Positions 22,394 through 30,581 of a stretch of 34,596 bases of DNA are shown here, piece by piece. Source of the DNA: Holdemanella biformis DSM 3989. Its GTDB lineage: Bacteria; Bacillota_I; Bacilli_A; Erysipelotrichales; Erysipelotrichaceae. Both the position numbers and the translations under genes were made by a program. The DNA lies in the NCBI RefSeq assembly GCF_000156655.1, contig NZ_DS996840.1, forward strand, positions 61,284 to 95,879, given 5' to 3'. The notes beneath the pieces are model-generated. The model was given only the letters and a program-made list of their open reading frames with translations, was not told where the DNA came from and searched no databases. Numbering within the stretch: the stretch's first letter is position 1; each line of letters starts with the position of its first letter.

Positions 22394-23645
22394 CTAAATA
22401 GTTTTTAGCTTTCTCAACAAAATACATACGATTACCAATCTCAAGAACCTTTTCAAAATACATACGAGCTAATTTATAATCTTCTTCCACAAAGGAAATT
22501 AAAGCGATATAGTAACATGAATCCACTTGTTGAAATGGAAAATTTGCCCTTTGAAGCCCTTGTAAATAATACTTCTTACATGTGTTAAAATCTCCATCCA
22601 TTAAATGAATCTTATTTTCAATAGCTGCCATTTCTTCACTTTGAATCATGATACCAGCACGTCCATAATGTAGACGAATACTTTGTGCTTCTTCTTTACA
22701 ACGAGATAATCCATCTTCATCTTTTAACATATAATCAATATAAGACATCAATGACCAATATTGTAAAGAACTTGCAGCATCCTTTCTAGGATATGAAATC
22801 AATACATCTTGAGCTAATTCTGGATCATTTAAATAAATCAAGCATTGCGCAAGTAATGTATGTTGTTTTAAACGCGTATGTCCTTTTGAATTTGTACAAT
22901 AGTAAATAATAGCACTCGCACACGCTTCTGGATCACAATCTTCATATAATAACCTTGTGATTGGAAGAAGAGATACTGCACGATATCTTAAAACAAGATT
23001 AAACGCAAATAAATAGAACATCAACAATACAGCTAGAAGCAACATATTATTGATCAAAATTAAAATCACCAATAAGGCAACAATACCTAAGGCATAGATT
23101 CCATTTAATTTACGAACATTTTTACGACATGTCTTTGCGAGTTCTTTATAAGACTCATCTAAATTATGATGGATCTTATACATACGAACCAATTCATCAT
23201 CATTTGAAAAATTAAATTCTCTACGCTCTTTAGAAATACTAGAGCGTAAACTCAACATTCCATAAATACAAACAATAAAGGCAGGAATCACAAGTAGAGT
23301 TCCAATATAAATCATATATTCTGGTAAGAAAAATATTAAAAACATTATGATCCATGGACTTATATTGAAACGAGCCGTTACATATTGACCAATATAAATA
23401 ATATTTATAATCCCCGAAATCAATAGGGCATCCCCAAGATATAAAATCCACATATTATTTTGTAGATAGGTCAAAACTTGATTCAATGCTTCTGTATTTA
23501 CACCTGGAGCTTGACTTAAAGCACTTGAAAACATATCTGAATTCAAATCCACTCCACTTGAAAATACAACTGCACTCAAGGCTAAGCCAACCACAAAAGC
23601 GACACTCATCGCTATTAAATGGGATTTACAACGATATTTCCACAT
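22344..23645 (-). CDS. Membrane protein with TPR-like C-terminal domain, 433 aa
   Basis: The N-terminal half has several membrane segments (about 10-30, 67-90, 98-133 and a long pair at 183-218, ALGIVALLVILILINNML). The remaining 200 residues form helical pairs resembling tetratricopeptide repeats: CYYIALISFVEEDYKLARMY and FEKVLEIGNRMYFVEKAKNY are the clearest. Such proteins often scaffold complexes. I do not recognise a named family. AGGTGGTTAT precedes the ATG; it follows cysE by eight bases and is probably cotranscribed. Although it lies near the secretion locus, a separate gene intervenes, so membership is uncertain. Confidence 0.65.
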   Translation of the reverse strand: MWKYRCKSHLIAMSVAFVVGLALSAVVFSSGVDLNSDMFSSALSQAPGVNTEALNQVLTYLQNNMWILYLGDALLISGIINIIYIGQYVTARFNISPWIIMFLIFFLPEYMIYIGTLLVIPAFIVCIYGMLSLRSSISKERREFNFSNDDELVRMYKIHHNLDESYKELAKTCRKNVRKLNGIYALGIVALLVILILINNMLLLAVLLMFYLFAFNLVLRYRAVSLLPITRLLYEDCDPEACASAIIYYCTNSKGHTRLKQHTLLAQCLIYLNDPELAQDVLISYPRKDAASSLQYWSLMSYIDYMLKDEDGLSRCKEEAQSIRLHYGRAGIMIQSEEMAAIENKIHLMDGDFNTCKKYYLQGLQRANFPFQQVDSCYYIALISFVEEDYKLARMYFEKVLEIGNRMYFVEKAKNYLAKIDKIYPEPTNDVVE

Positions 23646-23653
23646 ATAACCAC

Positions 23654-24193
23654 CTATTTCTTCTCTATAATTCTTGCAGGAATACCCACGGCTGTAGCAC
23701 CTTCAGGTACATCTTTTAAAAGTACCGCATTGGCCCCTATACGACAACCCTTTTTTAAAGTGATATTTCCTAAACATTTGGCCCCACAACCAATATATAC
23801 ACCATCCTCTAAAGTAGGATGTCTTTTTACATGTTGCTTACCTGTTCCACCTAGTGTAACACCATGATAAAGCTGACAATCATCACCAATAATTGCCGTT
23901 TCACCAATCACAACACCCATACCATGATCAATCATCAATCCTCGACCAATCACAGCACCAGGATGAATTTCAATACCCGTCCAATGCCTTGCTCGATTAC
24001 TTACCCAACGGGCAATAAATGTATGATTGTGCACCCAAAACCAATGGGCCATTCGATGCAGGCCAATCGCTTTGATGTGCGGATATAGCCAAAACACTTC
24101 CCATTTAGAATGGGCTGCAGGATCAAGCTGCATTGTTCGATTTATGTTATACAATCCATCACGTATAAAAGATCTCTTGTTTTTTTCTGACAT
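23654..24193 (-). CDS. cysE: Serine O-acetyltransferase
   Basis: The 179-residue protein has the left-handed beta-helix of hexapeptide acyltransferases (IGDDCQLYHGVTLGGTG, GVYIGCGAKCLGNI, IGANAVLLKDVPEGATAVGI). IDHGMGVVIGE and the HGVTLGGTG loop are characteristic of CysE, which transfers acetyl from acetyl-CoA to serine for cysteine synthesis. It is the short form lacking most of the N-terminal domain of the E. coli enzyme (273 residues), as usual in Firmicutes. No ribosome binding site precedes the ATG; a -35/-10 pair ends six bases before it. Cysteine made through this step feeds the SufS pathway, but the genes are not linked here. Confidence 0.92.
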   Translation of the reverse strand: MSEKNKRSFIRDGLYNINRTMQLDPAAHSKWEVFWLYPHIKAIGLHRMAHWFWVHNHTFIARWVSNRARHWTGIEIHPGAVIGRGLMIDHGMGVVIGETAIIGDDCQLYHGVTLGGTGKQHVKRHPTLEDGVYIGCGAKCLGNITLKKGCRIGANAVLLKDVPEGATAVGIPARIIEKK

Positions 24194-24199
24194 GACAAA

Positions 24200-24228
24200 A
24201 TTTTAGTTGATTTATGTTCAAATTTCAA
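24200..24228 (-). promoter_or_regulatory. Promoter of cysE, apparently leaderless
   Basis: On the minus strand -35 TTGAAA (24223-24228), 17-base spacer, -10 TAAAAT (24200-24205), then six bases (TTTGTC) to the ATG at 24193. No Shine-Dalgarno sequence exists in the gap to the upstream gene. Confidence 0.65.
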
Positions 24229-24237
24229 GTTTAGTGT

Positions 24238-24972
24238 TTATTTCACATAAACTTCACATAGTGAATCATCTAAAACTTTTCCAATTGAATCATGAATCAC
24301 AAGATCCGCCTTTGAATCCATGTTCGTAGTGTCTCTATTTATCAACACCAAATGTTTACCATGGAAATAATTAATCAAGCCTGCTGCAGGATATACAACC
24401 AAGCTTGTTCCACCTACAATTAAAAGATCTGCCTTTTCAATCGCATGAATGGCTGAATACAAAGTATATTCATCTAAACCTTCTTCATATAAGACTACAT
24501 CTGGCTTAATAATGGCACCACACTTAGGGCATCTAGGAATACCATCACTATCCCTATACTTCATCATATCCTCTAAAGAATACTTTGCTTGACAATGTGT
24601 GCACGTATTTCTTAGTACACTTCCATGAAGCTCATATACATGTTTAGAACCCGCCATCTGATGTAAACCATCAATATTCTGTGTAACGATAGCCTTTAAT
24701 TTACCCATCTGTTCCAGTTTTGAAAGAGCAAGATGCGCCTTATTCGGCTTTGCGTCCGAATAAATCATCTGATTAAAATAAAAGTCAAAAAACTCTTTGG
24801 GATGACTTAAATAAAAACTATGTGACAACATAATTTCAGCAGGATAAGGATATTTCTTTTTATACAATCCATTATCACTACGAAAATCTGGTATGTTACT
24901 TTCCGTTGACACGCCAGCTCCACCAAAAAATACAATATTATTACTTTCTTGAATCCATTCTTTTAAAGACAT
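24238..24972 (-). CDS. Sir2-family NAD-dependent protein deacetylase (sirtuin)
   Basis: The 244-residue protein has GGAGVSTESNIPDFRS (17-32), TQNIDGLHQMAG (97-108), the catalytic His116 in ELHGSVL and zinc cysteines at 124, 127, 148 and 151 (CTHC, CPKCGAIIKPDVVLYEE). Sirtuins remove acyl groups from lysine using NAD. I start at 24972 (MSLKEWIQES) after AGGAAGTGATAGT; extending upstream would run into the clpB terminator. There is a TATAAT 20 bases before the start. It follows clpB with a terminator between, and has no terminator before cysE. Confidence 0.93.
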   Translation of the reverse strand: MSLKEWIQESNNIVFFGGAGVSTESNIPDFRSDNGLYKKKYPYPAEIMLSHSFYLSHPKEFFDFYFNQMIYSDAKPNKAHLALSKLEQMGKLKAIVTQNIDGLHQMAGSKHVYELHGSVLRNTCTHCQAKYSLEDMMKYRDSDGIPRCPKCGAIIKPDVVLYEEGLDEYTLYSAIHAIEKADLLIVGGTSLVVYPAAGLINYFHGKHLVLINRDTTNMDSKADLVIHDSIGKVLDDSLCEVYVK

Positions 24973-24991
24973 ACTATCACTTCCTGACCCT

Positions 24992-24997
24992 ATTATA
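24992..24997 (-). promoter_or_regulatory. -10 element of the sirtuin gene
   Basis: A consensus TATAAT on the minus strand lies about 20 bases before the ATG and directly after the clpB terminator. No good -35 hexamer is present at the usual spacing. Confidence 0.4.
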
Positions 24998-25007
24998 CCT
25001 CGAAATC

Positions 25008-25041
25008 CAAAAAGAAAGGAAGATAATTCACTATCTTCCTT
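25008..25041 (-). terminator. Terminator of clpB
   Basis: AAGGAAGATA (25016-25025) pairs perfectly with TATCTTCCTT (25032-25041), six-base loop; on the minus strand a TCTTTTT tract follows. The clpB stop codon is part of the stem. Confidence 0.8.
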
Positions 25042-27583
25042 GAATATCAAATGTGTACTCGCCATCTTGACAATCTACATGGATTACATCCCCTTGCATA
25101 GCGCCAGTTTTAATCATTTCCTTCGCAATCTGTGTTTCAAGATTTCTTTGAATATAACGCTTCATAGGACGAGCCCCATACACAGGATCTACACCCATTT
25201 TGGCAATTTGATTATATACGGCATCACTTACATTCAATGTAATGTCACGATCTGCCAAACGTTTTTGTAGTAAACCAACAAATTTATGGGCAATCTTAAT
25301 AAAGGCTGAATCATTTAATGCATTAAACACAATAATTTCATCGATACGATTAATGAATTCTGGTTTAAAGTGACGTTTTACTTCTTCCATATATTTTTCA
25401 TGAATATTGCCAGATTCAAAGGCATATTGACTACCTAAATTTGACGTTAAGATAATAATTGTATTCTTAAAATCAACAGTAACACCTTTCGAATCTGTAA
25501 TACGACCATCATCCAAGATTTGAAGTAGCACATTAAATACATCTGGATGTGCCTTTTCAATTTCATCAAATAAGACAATACTATATGGATTACGACGAAC
25601 TGCCTCGGTCAATTGACCACCTTCATCATATCCCACATATCCTGGAGGTGCACCAATTAATCGTGCCACACTATGCTTTTCCATATACTCACTCATATCA
25701 ATACGCACAATGTGTCTTTCATCATCAAATAACTGTTCTGCCAAAGCTTTGGCAACTTCTGTTTTACCAACACCTGTAGGGCCTAAGAACATGAAAGATC
25801 CAATTGGACGATTTTCATCTTGAATCTGTGCTTTTGAACGCAAGATCGCATCCGTTACAAGTTCGAGAGCTTCATCTTGCCCAACTACACGTTTTTCAAG
25901 TTCTGCTTTCAAATTCAATAATTTTTCTCTTTCACTCGCAACCAAACGCGTAACTTCAACACCTGTCCATCTAGAAACGATTTTCGCAATCAATTCCTCA
26001 TTTACCGTTTCTTGAATTAATGCATCCTCTTTTTGACTTGCCTGTTCTTTTTGAATACGAGCCTCTAATTCTGGAATCGTTCCATATTGAAGTTTCGCTG
26101 CATCTTCATAACGAGCTTCATTACGAGCTTGTTCCAAATCTAAACGAGCCTTCTCCAAACGTTGTTTATCTTCTTTTTCATTGGCCAAACCACGCTTTTC
26201 ATCTTCCCACTTAGAATGCATCTCATCACGTTTTGATTGTAAAGAAGCCAATTCACCTTCAATTTCTTCTCGACGTTCAACCGCTCTTTTATCTTCTTCT
26301 TTTTGAAGGGAAGTCTTTTCAATTTGAAGCTGCAAGATCTTACGCTGTAATTCATCCAATTCTTGAGGCATACTTTCCATTTCAACTTTTAATGTAGCAC
26401 ACGCCTCATCCACCAAATCAATCGCTTTATCTGGCAAGAAACGATCTGTGATATAACGATCCGACATTGTGGCTGCCGCAATTAAAGCTTCATCCAAAAT
26501 ACGCACACCATGATAGCTTTCAAAACGATCTTTCAATCCACGCAAAATACTAATTGTATCTTCAACACTTGGTTGTGCCACTTGTACTTTTTGGAAACGA
26601 CGCTCTAAAGCTGCATCCTTTTCGATATACTTACGGTATTCATTAAATGTTGTTGCACCAATACAATGAAGTTCACCACGAGCTAACATTGGCTTTAATA
26701 AGTTAGCGGCATCCATGCTACCTTCTGTTTTACCAGCACCAACTAAGTTATGAATTTCATCAATAAATAAGATGATTTGTCCATCCGATTTTTTCACTTC
26801 ATCCAAAATGGATTTTAAGCGCTCCTCAAATTCACCACGATACTTAGCACCCGCAATCAAAGATCCCATATCTAATTCAATCAATCTTTTCTCTTTTAAA
26901 GACTCTGGTACATCCCCCTTCATAATACGCCAAGCAATACCTTCAACAACGGCTGTTTTACCAACACCTGGCTCACCAATTAAAACGGGATTATTCTTTG
27001 TCTTACGCGATAAAATCTGCATAACACGACGAATCTCATCATCACGACCAATAATTGGATCAATCTTACCATCACGCACATCCTGGACTAGATCACGACC
27101 ATATTTCTTTAAAGCTTCTACATTCTCTTCTGAATTTGGCGTATCAAATTTCTTTCCATTACGACGCTCTAATTCAGCTTTATAACAAGCATCCTTATTC
27201 AAATTAAAAGTTCTAACCAATTCTTTAGAAATATAAGAACGATTGAATAATAAAGCTAAGAATACACTAGCCACTGATAAATAAGTCTCATCATGTTGAC
27301 TTGCCCAGTTTTGTGCATCCTCAAACGATTTTTGGACTTCATTTGATAAATTTATATTACTTGTCGAGCTCTTTGCGACACGATTTGATTCTTTTTGAAC
27401 CATCTGTAAAGCACGCGCTTTATCTAAACCAATACGCTCAAATAAACCATCCAATACATCATCCTTAAAAATCGTCTCCAACATATCCACTGTATCCACA
27501 CTAGGATGTTGGTTAGATTTCGCTAAATTGATCGCATCCATTAAAATTTTCTGTAAACGCTCTGACATTTGTTCGATATTCAT
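25031..27583 (-). CDS. clpB: ATP-dependent disaggregase ClpB
   Basis: The 850-residue protein has a Clp N-domain (1-145), the first AAA+ domain with Walker A GEPGVGKT (203-210), the long coiled-coil middle domain (about 400-525, rich in Glu, Lys and Gln) and the second AAA+ domain with GPTGVGKT near residue 600 and [14 protein letters not shown]. The middle domain distinguishes ClpB from ClpC/ClpA, and no ClpP-binding loop is evident. With DnaK it dissolves heat-induced aggregates. The ATG at 27583 follows GGAGGTGCTTATTT; earlier in-frame starts fall in the CIRCE operator. Two CIRCE-like sites at its promoter indicate HrcA control. Confidence 0.96.
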   Translation of the reverse strand: MNIEQMSERLQKILMDAINLAKSNQHPSVDTVDMLETIFKDDVLDGLFERIGLDKARALQMVQKESNRVAKSSTSNINLSNEVQKSFEDAQNWASQHDETYLSVASVFLALLFNRSYISKELVRTFNLNKDACYKAELERRNGKKFDTPNSEENVEALKKYGRDLVQDVRDGKIDPIIGRDDEIRRVMQILSRKTKNNPVLIGEPGVGKTAVVEGIAWRIMKGDVPESLKEKRLIELDMGSLIAGAKYRGEFEERLKSILDEVKKSDGQIILFIDEIHNLVGAGKTEGSMDAANLLKPMLARGELHCIGATTFNEYRKYIEKDAALERRFQKVQVAQPSVEDTISILRGLKDRFESYHGVRILDEALIAAATMSDRYITDRFLPDKAIDLVDEACATLKVEMESMPQELDELQRKILQLQIEKTSLQKEEDKRAVERREEIEGELASLQSKRDEMHSKWEDEKRGLANEKEDKQRLEKARLDLEQARNEARYEDAAKLQYGTIPELEARIQKEQASQKEDALIQETVNEELIAKIVSRWTGVEVTRLVASEREKLLNLKAELEKRVVGQDEALELVTDAILRSKAQIQDENRPIGSFMFLGPTGVGKTEVAKALAEQLFDDERHIVRIDMSEYMEKHSVARLIGAPPGYVGYDEGGQLTEAVRRNPYSIVLFDEIEKAHPDVFNVLLQILDDGRITDSKGVTVDFKNTIIILTSNLGSQYAFESGNIHEKYMEEVKRHFKPEFINRIDEIIVFNALNDSAFIKIAHKFVGLLQKRLADRDITLNVSDAVYNQIAKMGVDPVYGARPMKRYIQRNLETQIAKEMIKTGAMQGDVIHVDCQDGEYTFDIQGR

Positions 27584-27603
27584 AAATAAGCACCTCCTTG
27601 TAC

Positions 27604-27630
27604 TTAGCACTCACTATTTATGATTGCTAA
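27604..27630. promoter_or_regulatory. CIRCE operator (HrcA site) of clpB
   Basis: TTAGCACTC (27604-27612), nine bases, GATTGCTAA (27622-27630). It differs from the CIRCE consensus TTAGCACTC-N9-GAGTGCTAA at one position. It lies just downstream of the -10 and before the Shine-Dalgarno site, as usual for HrcA repression. Confidence 0.88.
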
Positions 27631-27632
27631 TG

Positions 27633-27662
27633 ATAGTATAACACTCTTTTTGGCACTGTCAA
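27633..27662 (-). promoter_or_regulatory. Promoter of clpB
   Basis: On the minus strand a consensus -35 TTGACA (27657-27662) and -10 TATACT (27635-27640, 16-base spacer) or TACTAT (27633-27638, 18-base spacer). Both flanks carry CIRCE-like sequences. Confidence 0.75.
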
Positions 27663-27676
27663 CACTTAAGTGCTAA
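27650..27676. promoter_or_regulatory. Second, degenerate CIRCE-like element over the -35 of clpB
   Basis: TTGGCACTG, nine bases, AAGTGCTAA: the 9-9-9 spacing is kept and three of 18 arm positions differ from consensus. It covers the -35. Its centre lies 46 bases from the first CIRCE centre. Confidence 0.55.
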
Positions 27677-27682
27677 TATTTT

Positions 27683-27716
27683 TTGAAAAAGAAAAAAGTA
27701 GATTTTCTCTACTTTT
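27683..27716 (-). terminator. Terminator of the transaldolase-like gene
   Basis: AAAAGTAGA (27694-27702) pairs with TCTACTTTT (27708-27716), five-base loop, followed on the minus strand by TTCTTTTTC. The stop codon TAG lies in the stem. Confidence 0.8.
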
Positions 27717-28377
27717 CGAATGTGTTACGATTATAAGCTCTTTGCCAATTCACACTAAATTCACCAACCGCAATCTTTGTTCCTGGATGATCAATCATTT
27801 GATATAAAACATCACAAGGAACAGTCACAGCTTGAATACCTGCCTTGATCAATTCATGTACTTGATATGTATTTTTAAAGCTTGCAGCAATCACTTTAGC
27901 CGGCATATGATTCACTCTTAACATTTCAATCAAGTCTTTAACATCTTGTACACCATCCCCATAATTACACATACGATTTGTATAAGGTGCTAAATATTCA
28001 GCTCCATTCATAGCTGCCAAAAATGCTTGATCTGCAGTATAGATGGCTGTAGCCAATGTGTGAATGCCTAATTTTTTACATTCCTTGATAGCTCTTAATC
28101 CTTCATGTGTAACAGGAATTTTCACATACATATTTTTATTACGAATGGAAGAAATCATTTTAGCCTCTTCCATGATTCCCTCGAAAGAAGTTTGTACAGT
28201 TTGAATAAACAACAATTGATCTTCGCTCAACACTTCGCATAAATCTTTTACAACATCCATGGCTTCTCTGCCTGATTTTGTAAGAATTGTAGGATTTGTC
28301 GTAACCCCAGTAATTGTTAGTAAATCGTTTAGTTCTTTAATTTGTTCAATATTTGATGAATCAATAATCAATTCCAT
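27709..28377 (-). CDS. Transaldolase / fructose-6-phosphate aldolase family protein
   Basis: The 222-residue protein belongs to the small TalC/FSA group: GVTTNPTIL (24-32), Schiff-base Lys86 in NMYVKIPVT, and ATAIYTADQAFLAAMNGAEY followed by LAPYTNRM. Members transfer dihydroxyacetone units between sugar phosphates or cleave fructose 6-phosphate. The sequence cannot decide between the two activities. AAGGAGG precedes the ATG. It is divergent from a DeoR-family regulator; with nagA nearby this suggests a sugar-phosphate utilisation group, probably under that regulator. Confidence 0.9.
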   Translation of the reverse strand: MELIIDSSNIEQIKELNDLLTITGVTTNPTILTKSGREAMDVVKDLCEVLSEDQLLFIQTVQTSFEGIMEEAKMISSIRNKNMYVKIPVTHEGLRAIKECKKLGIHTLATAIYTADQAFLAAMNGAEYLAPYTNRMCNYGDGVQDVKDLIEMLRVNHMPAKVIAASFKNTYQVHELIKAGIQAVTVPCDVLYQMIDHPGTKIAVGEFSVNWQRAYNRNTFEK

Positions 28378-28403
28378 GATAAATCCTCCTTAAGTTCATA
28401 TGT

Positions 28404-28432
28404 ATCCTAACACTTGATAAAATCCGTTTCAA
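28404..28432 (-). promoter_or_regulatory. Promoter of the transaldolase-like gene
   Basis: On the minus strand -35 TTGAAA (28427-28432), 17-base spacer, -10 TAGGAT (28404-28409), giving a start near 28397, about 20 bases before the ATG. Confidence 0.5.
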
Positions 28433-28480
28433 CATCCATTTCACATCAAACAAATTATCTTAAATAAACACAATAAAACA

Positions 28481-28511
28481 TGTTTCTTTATGTTCTTTTT
28501 TGTGCTTTAAT
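28481..28511 (+). promoter_or_regulatory. Promoter and candidate operator of the DeoR-family gene
   Basis: Three ten-base direct repeats abut: TGTTTCTTTA (28481), TGTTCTTTTT (28491) and TGTGCTTTAA (28501). The last contains an extended -10, TGC-TTTAAT (28506-28511), ending six bases before the ATG at 28518. DeoR-family proteins often bind direct TGTTT-type repeats, so autoregulation is likely. A palindrome AAACATGTTT overlaps the left edge. Confidence 0.45.
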
Positions 28512-28517
28512 AGAATT

Positions 28518-29264
28518 ATGAACACAACACAAAGAAGATATGAAATCTATGAAAAATTAAAAAAAGATAAAACAGTACAAGTTAATGAATTAGCTAAAGT
28601 ATACGCAGTTTCCTTAATGACGATTCGAAGAGATTTAGATATGCTTGAAAATCAAGGCCTTGCCACAAAAAGCTATGGAGGAGCTACATTAAACGAGTCT
28701 ATATCTACAGAACCGGCTTTTGAAATCAAAGAAGGCATTTCTCAATCCGATAAAAAAGAAATTGCGATATTCGCAAGTACACTCATTCATGATAAAGACT
28801 CCATCTATTTAGATTGTGGTACAACCTGCCTTGAACTCTTTAAAAGAATCCATCATAAAAAGATCACTATATTCACTAACTTTTGGAAGATTCTTCAATA
28901 CGTTGATCGTAATACAAAAGCTAAAATCATTATGGCTCCAGGAACCTATAATCCTATTACACAAGCAGCATTATCTGAAAGTACGATTCAATTCTTTCAA
29001 AATTATTATATTGATAAAGCTTTTATCTCTGTTTTAGGAATCGATTTAGACTATGGTGTATCTATCCCTAGCATGAGTGATGCACTTGTCAAAAAAGCCA
29101 TTCTTGCTTCTTCAAACAAAAAAATTTGTATGGCAGACCATACAAAATTTAATAAAAAATATATGTCAAAAATTGCCAATATTGATGATTTTGACATGAT
29201 CATCACCGATAATAAACTAGATGATACTATAAAACATGAAAACATTATAAAAGCACATTCGTGA
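28518..29264 (+). CDS. DeoR/GlpR-family transcriptional regulator
   Basis: The 248-residue protein has the N-terminal winged helix-turn-helix (RRYEIYEKLKKDKTVQVNEL, then AVSLMTIRRDLDMLENQGLA and the GGA of SYGGATL) and the C-terminal sugar-phosphate sensor domain (IYLDCGTTCLEL, ADHTKFNKK). Such proteins respond to phosphorylated sugars. ATG 28518 is chosen because it matches the family start; no Shine-Dalgarno site precedes it and the -10-like element is only six bases away, so the mRNA may be leaderless. It is divergent from the transaldolase gene and convergent with nagA, both plausible targets. Confidence 0.9.
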   Translation: MNTTQRRYEIYEKLKKDKTVQVNELAKVYAVSLMTIRRDLDMLENQGLATKSYGGATLNESISTEPAFEIKEGISQSDKKEIAIFASTLIHDKDSIYLDCGTTCLELFKRIHHKKITIFTNFWKILQYVDRNTKAKIIMAPGTYNPITQAALSESTIQFFQNYYIDKAFISVLGIDLDYGVSIPSMSDALVKKAILASSNKKICMADHTKFNKKYMSKIANIDDFDMIITDNKLDDTIKHENIIKAHS

Positions 29265-29275
29265 ATGTGCTTTTT
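29249..29275 (+). terminator. Terminator of the DeoR-family gene
   Basis: AAAAGCACATTC (29249-29260) pairs with GAATGTGCTTTT, two unpaired bases in the tip, then T residues. The stop codon TGA lies at the tip. It sits between convergent genes and may act in both directions. Confidence 0.85.
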
Positions 29276-29280
29276 GTTTA

Positions 29281-30420
29281 TTAAAATGCTTTTTGACCTT
29301 TTACGTAAGTCATTTCAACAGAATAGTCATCATTCAATACAACGAAGTCTGCATCTTTTCCAGTTTGAATCGATCCTTTACGGTCATCCACATTTAACAT
29401 ACGAGCCGGATTCAATGTACAAGCATTGATAGCTGTTTGCCAAGGAACCAATGCCTTTTCTACTAAAATACGAAGTCCATCATTGACATGCAATGTGCTT
29501 CCTGCAAGACCCTTTGTATCTGTTAAATGAGCACTTCCATCTGGATATAATTCGATTTCGTTACCACCAAATAATACTTTTGTACCAACTGGCAATCCCT
29601 TCACCATTAATGAATCTGTAATCATAATGCAGTGATCTGGCCCTTTAGCTGTAAAGTAATCATTTAATGCTTCATAAGTAGAGTGGTTACCATCACAAAT
29701 AATTTCACCATATACATCTCTATAACGCATAGCTGCACCAACAAGTCCTGGTTCACGGTGATGGAATTTAGTCATACCATTGAATACGTGAGTCATTGAG
29801 TTTGCCCCATTCGCAATAGCTAAACGAGCCTGTTCAAAAGTAGCTCCTGAGTGACCTTGACTACATACAATTCCATTTGCACGTAAGAATTTTGTTAATT
29901 CAAAATTATCATCATGTTCACAAGCCATAGTCACAATTTTAATTAAATTATTAGAAGCAGCTAAATAACGTTTAAATTGTTCTACATCTGGTTTTACACA
30001 ATATTGTTCTGGTTGAGCTCCCTTGTATACTTGGTCCAAATAAGGTCCTTCAAAGTGAATACCTAAAATTTCTGCACCTTCATACCCTTCTTCAACCACT
30101 TTCGCAACATTTTTAACCGCATTTGTCAAAACTTCTTCGGATTGTGTAATTGTTGTTGGAAGAATACCTGTAACACCTTCTTTAACGATGTTTTTCATCC
30201 AGTTACGAAGACCTTCTTCATTCGCATCATTTGTATCAAATCCATATGCACCATGTGTGTGCACATCAATAAATCCAGGAATAATTCTCTTATCTCCATA
30301 ATCTTCATCCACATCTTTTTGGCCATATGGATAGATATTTACAATCTTTCCTTCTTCTACTTCAATTTGGGCTGCCAACCAAGTATTTACCACCCAAACT
30401 CTTTTACTTTGAATAATCAT
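29281..30420 (-). CDS. nagA: N-acetylglucosamine-6-phosphate deacetylase
   Basis: The 379-residue amidohydrolase has His54-x-His56 (IDVHTHGAYGFD), Glu124 in HFEGPYL, His190 (GHSGAT), His211 (MTHVFNGM) and the catalytic Asp269 (ITDSLMVKG), the full set for NagA. It removes acetate from GlcNAc-6-phosphate, feeding amino sugars from the wall or host glycans into glycolysis or wall synthesis. GGAGG lies ten bases before the ATG and a TATAAT about 25 bases upstream. It stands alone here without nagB, convergent with the DeoR-family gene. Confidence 0.95.
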   Translation of the reverse strand: MIIQSKRVWVVNTWLAAQIEVEEGKIVNIYPYGQKDVDEDYGDKRIIPGFIDVHTHGAYGFDTNDANEEGLRNWMKNIVKEGVTGILPTTITQSEEVLTNAVKNVAKVVEEGYEGAEILGIHFEGPYLDQVYKGAQPEQYCVKPDVEQFKRYLAASNNLIKIVTMACEHDDNFELTKFLRANGIVCSQGHSGATFEQARLAIANGANSMTHVFNGMTKFHHREPGLVGAAMRYRDVYGEIICDGNHSTYEALNDYFTAKGPDHCIMITDSLMVKGLPVGTKVLFGGNEIELYPDGSAHLTDTKGLAGSTLHVNDGLRILVEKALVPWQTAINACTLNPARMLNVDDRKGSIQTGKDADFVVLNDDYSVEMTYVKGQKAF

Positions 30421-30443
30421 ATCGACAATTCCTCCTAGCTTTT

Positions 30444-30449
30444 ATTATA
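30444..30449 (-). promoter_or_regulatory. -10 element of nagA
   Basis: A consensus TATAAT on the minus strand, about 24 bases before the ATG. No convincing -35 at normal spacing, so an activator or the adjacent inverted repeat may matter. Confidence 0.45.
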
Positions 30450-30465
30450 CTCTCAAGAAAAAGAA

Positions 30466-30524
30466 AACACTTACACTTTTTAGTTGACTTTTTATATTTT
30501 TTATTTAAAAAATGTAAAAGTGTG
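30466..30524. promoter_or_regulatory. Divergent promoter region of nagA and the flavodiiron gene, with inverted repeat arms
   Basis: AACACTTACACTTTTTA (30466-30482) and TAAAAAATGTAAAAGTGTG (30506-30524) are imperfect inverted repeats (shared core TACACTTTTTA / TAAAAAATGTAAAAGTGT). Between them lies -35 TTGACT (30484-30489) for the rightward gene; the matching -10 is weak (TAAAAA at 30506). A repressor bound to the arms would cover both promoters. Confidence 0.35.
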
Positions 30525-30581
30525 CAAATGAATAGACATAACTCATAAAAAATTTTAAAATAAAGAAAGAGGTGAATTAAA

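Noticed and set aside
26772-27185. 137-codon plus-strand frame
   Set aside because: Shadow of clpB on the opposite strand, in one of the best conserved parts of that gene.
27580-27680. CtsR operator before clpB
   Set aside because: No tandem GGTCAAA heptads are present; the inverted repeats match CIRCE instead.
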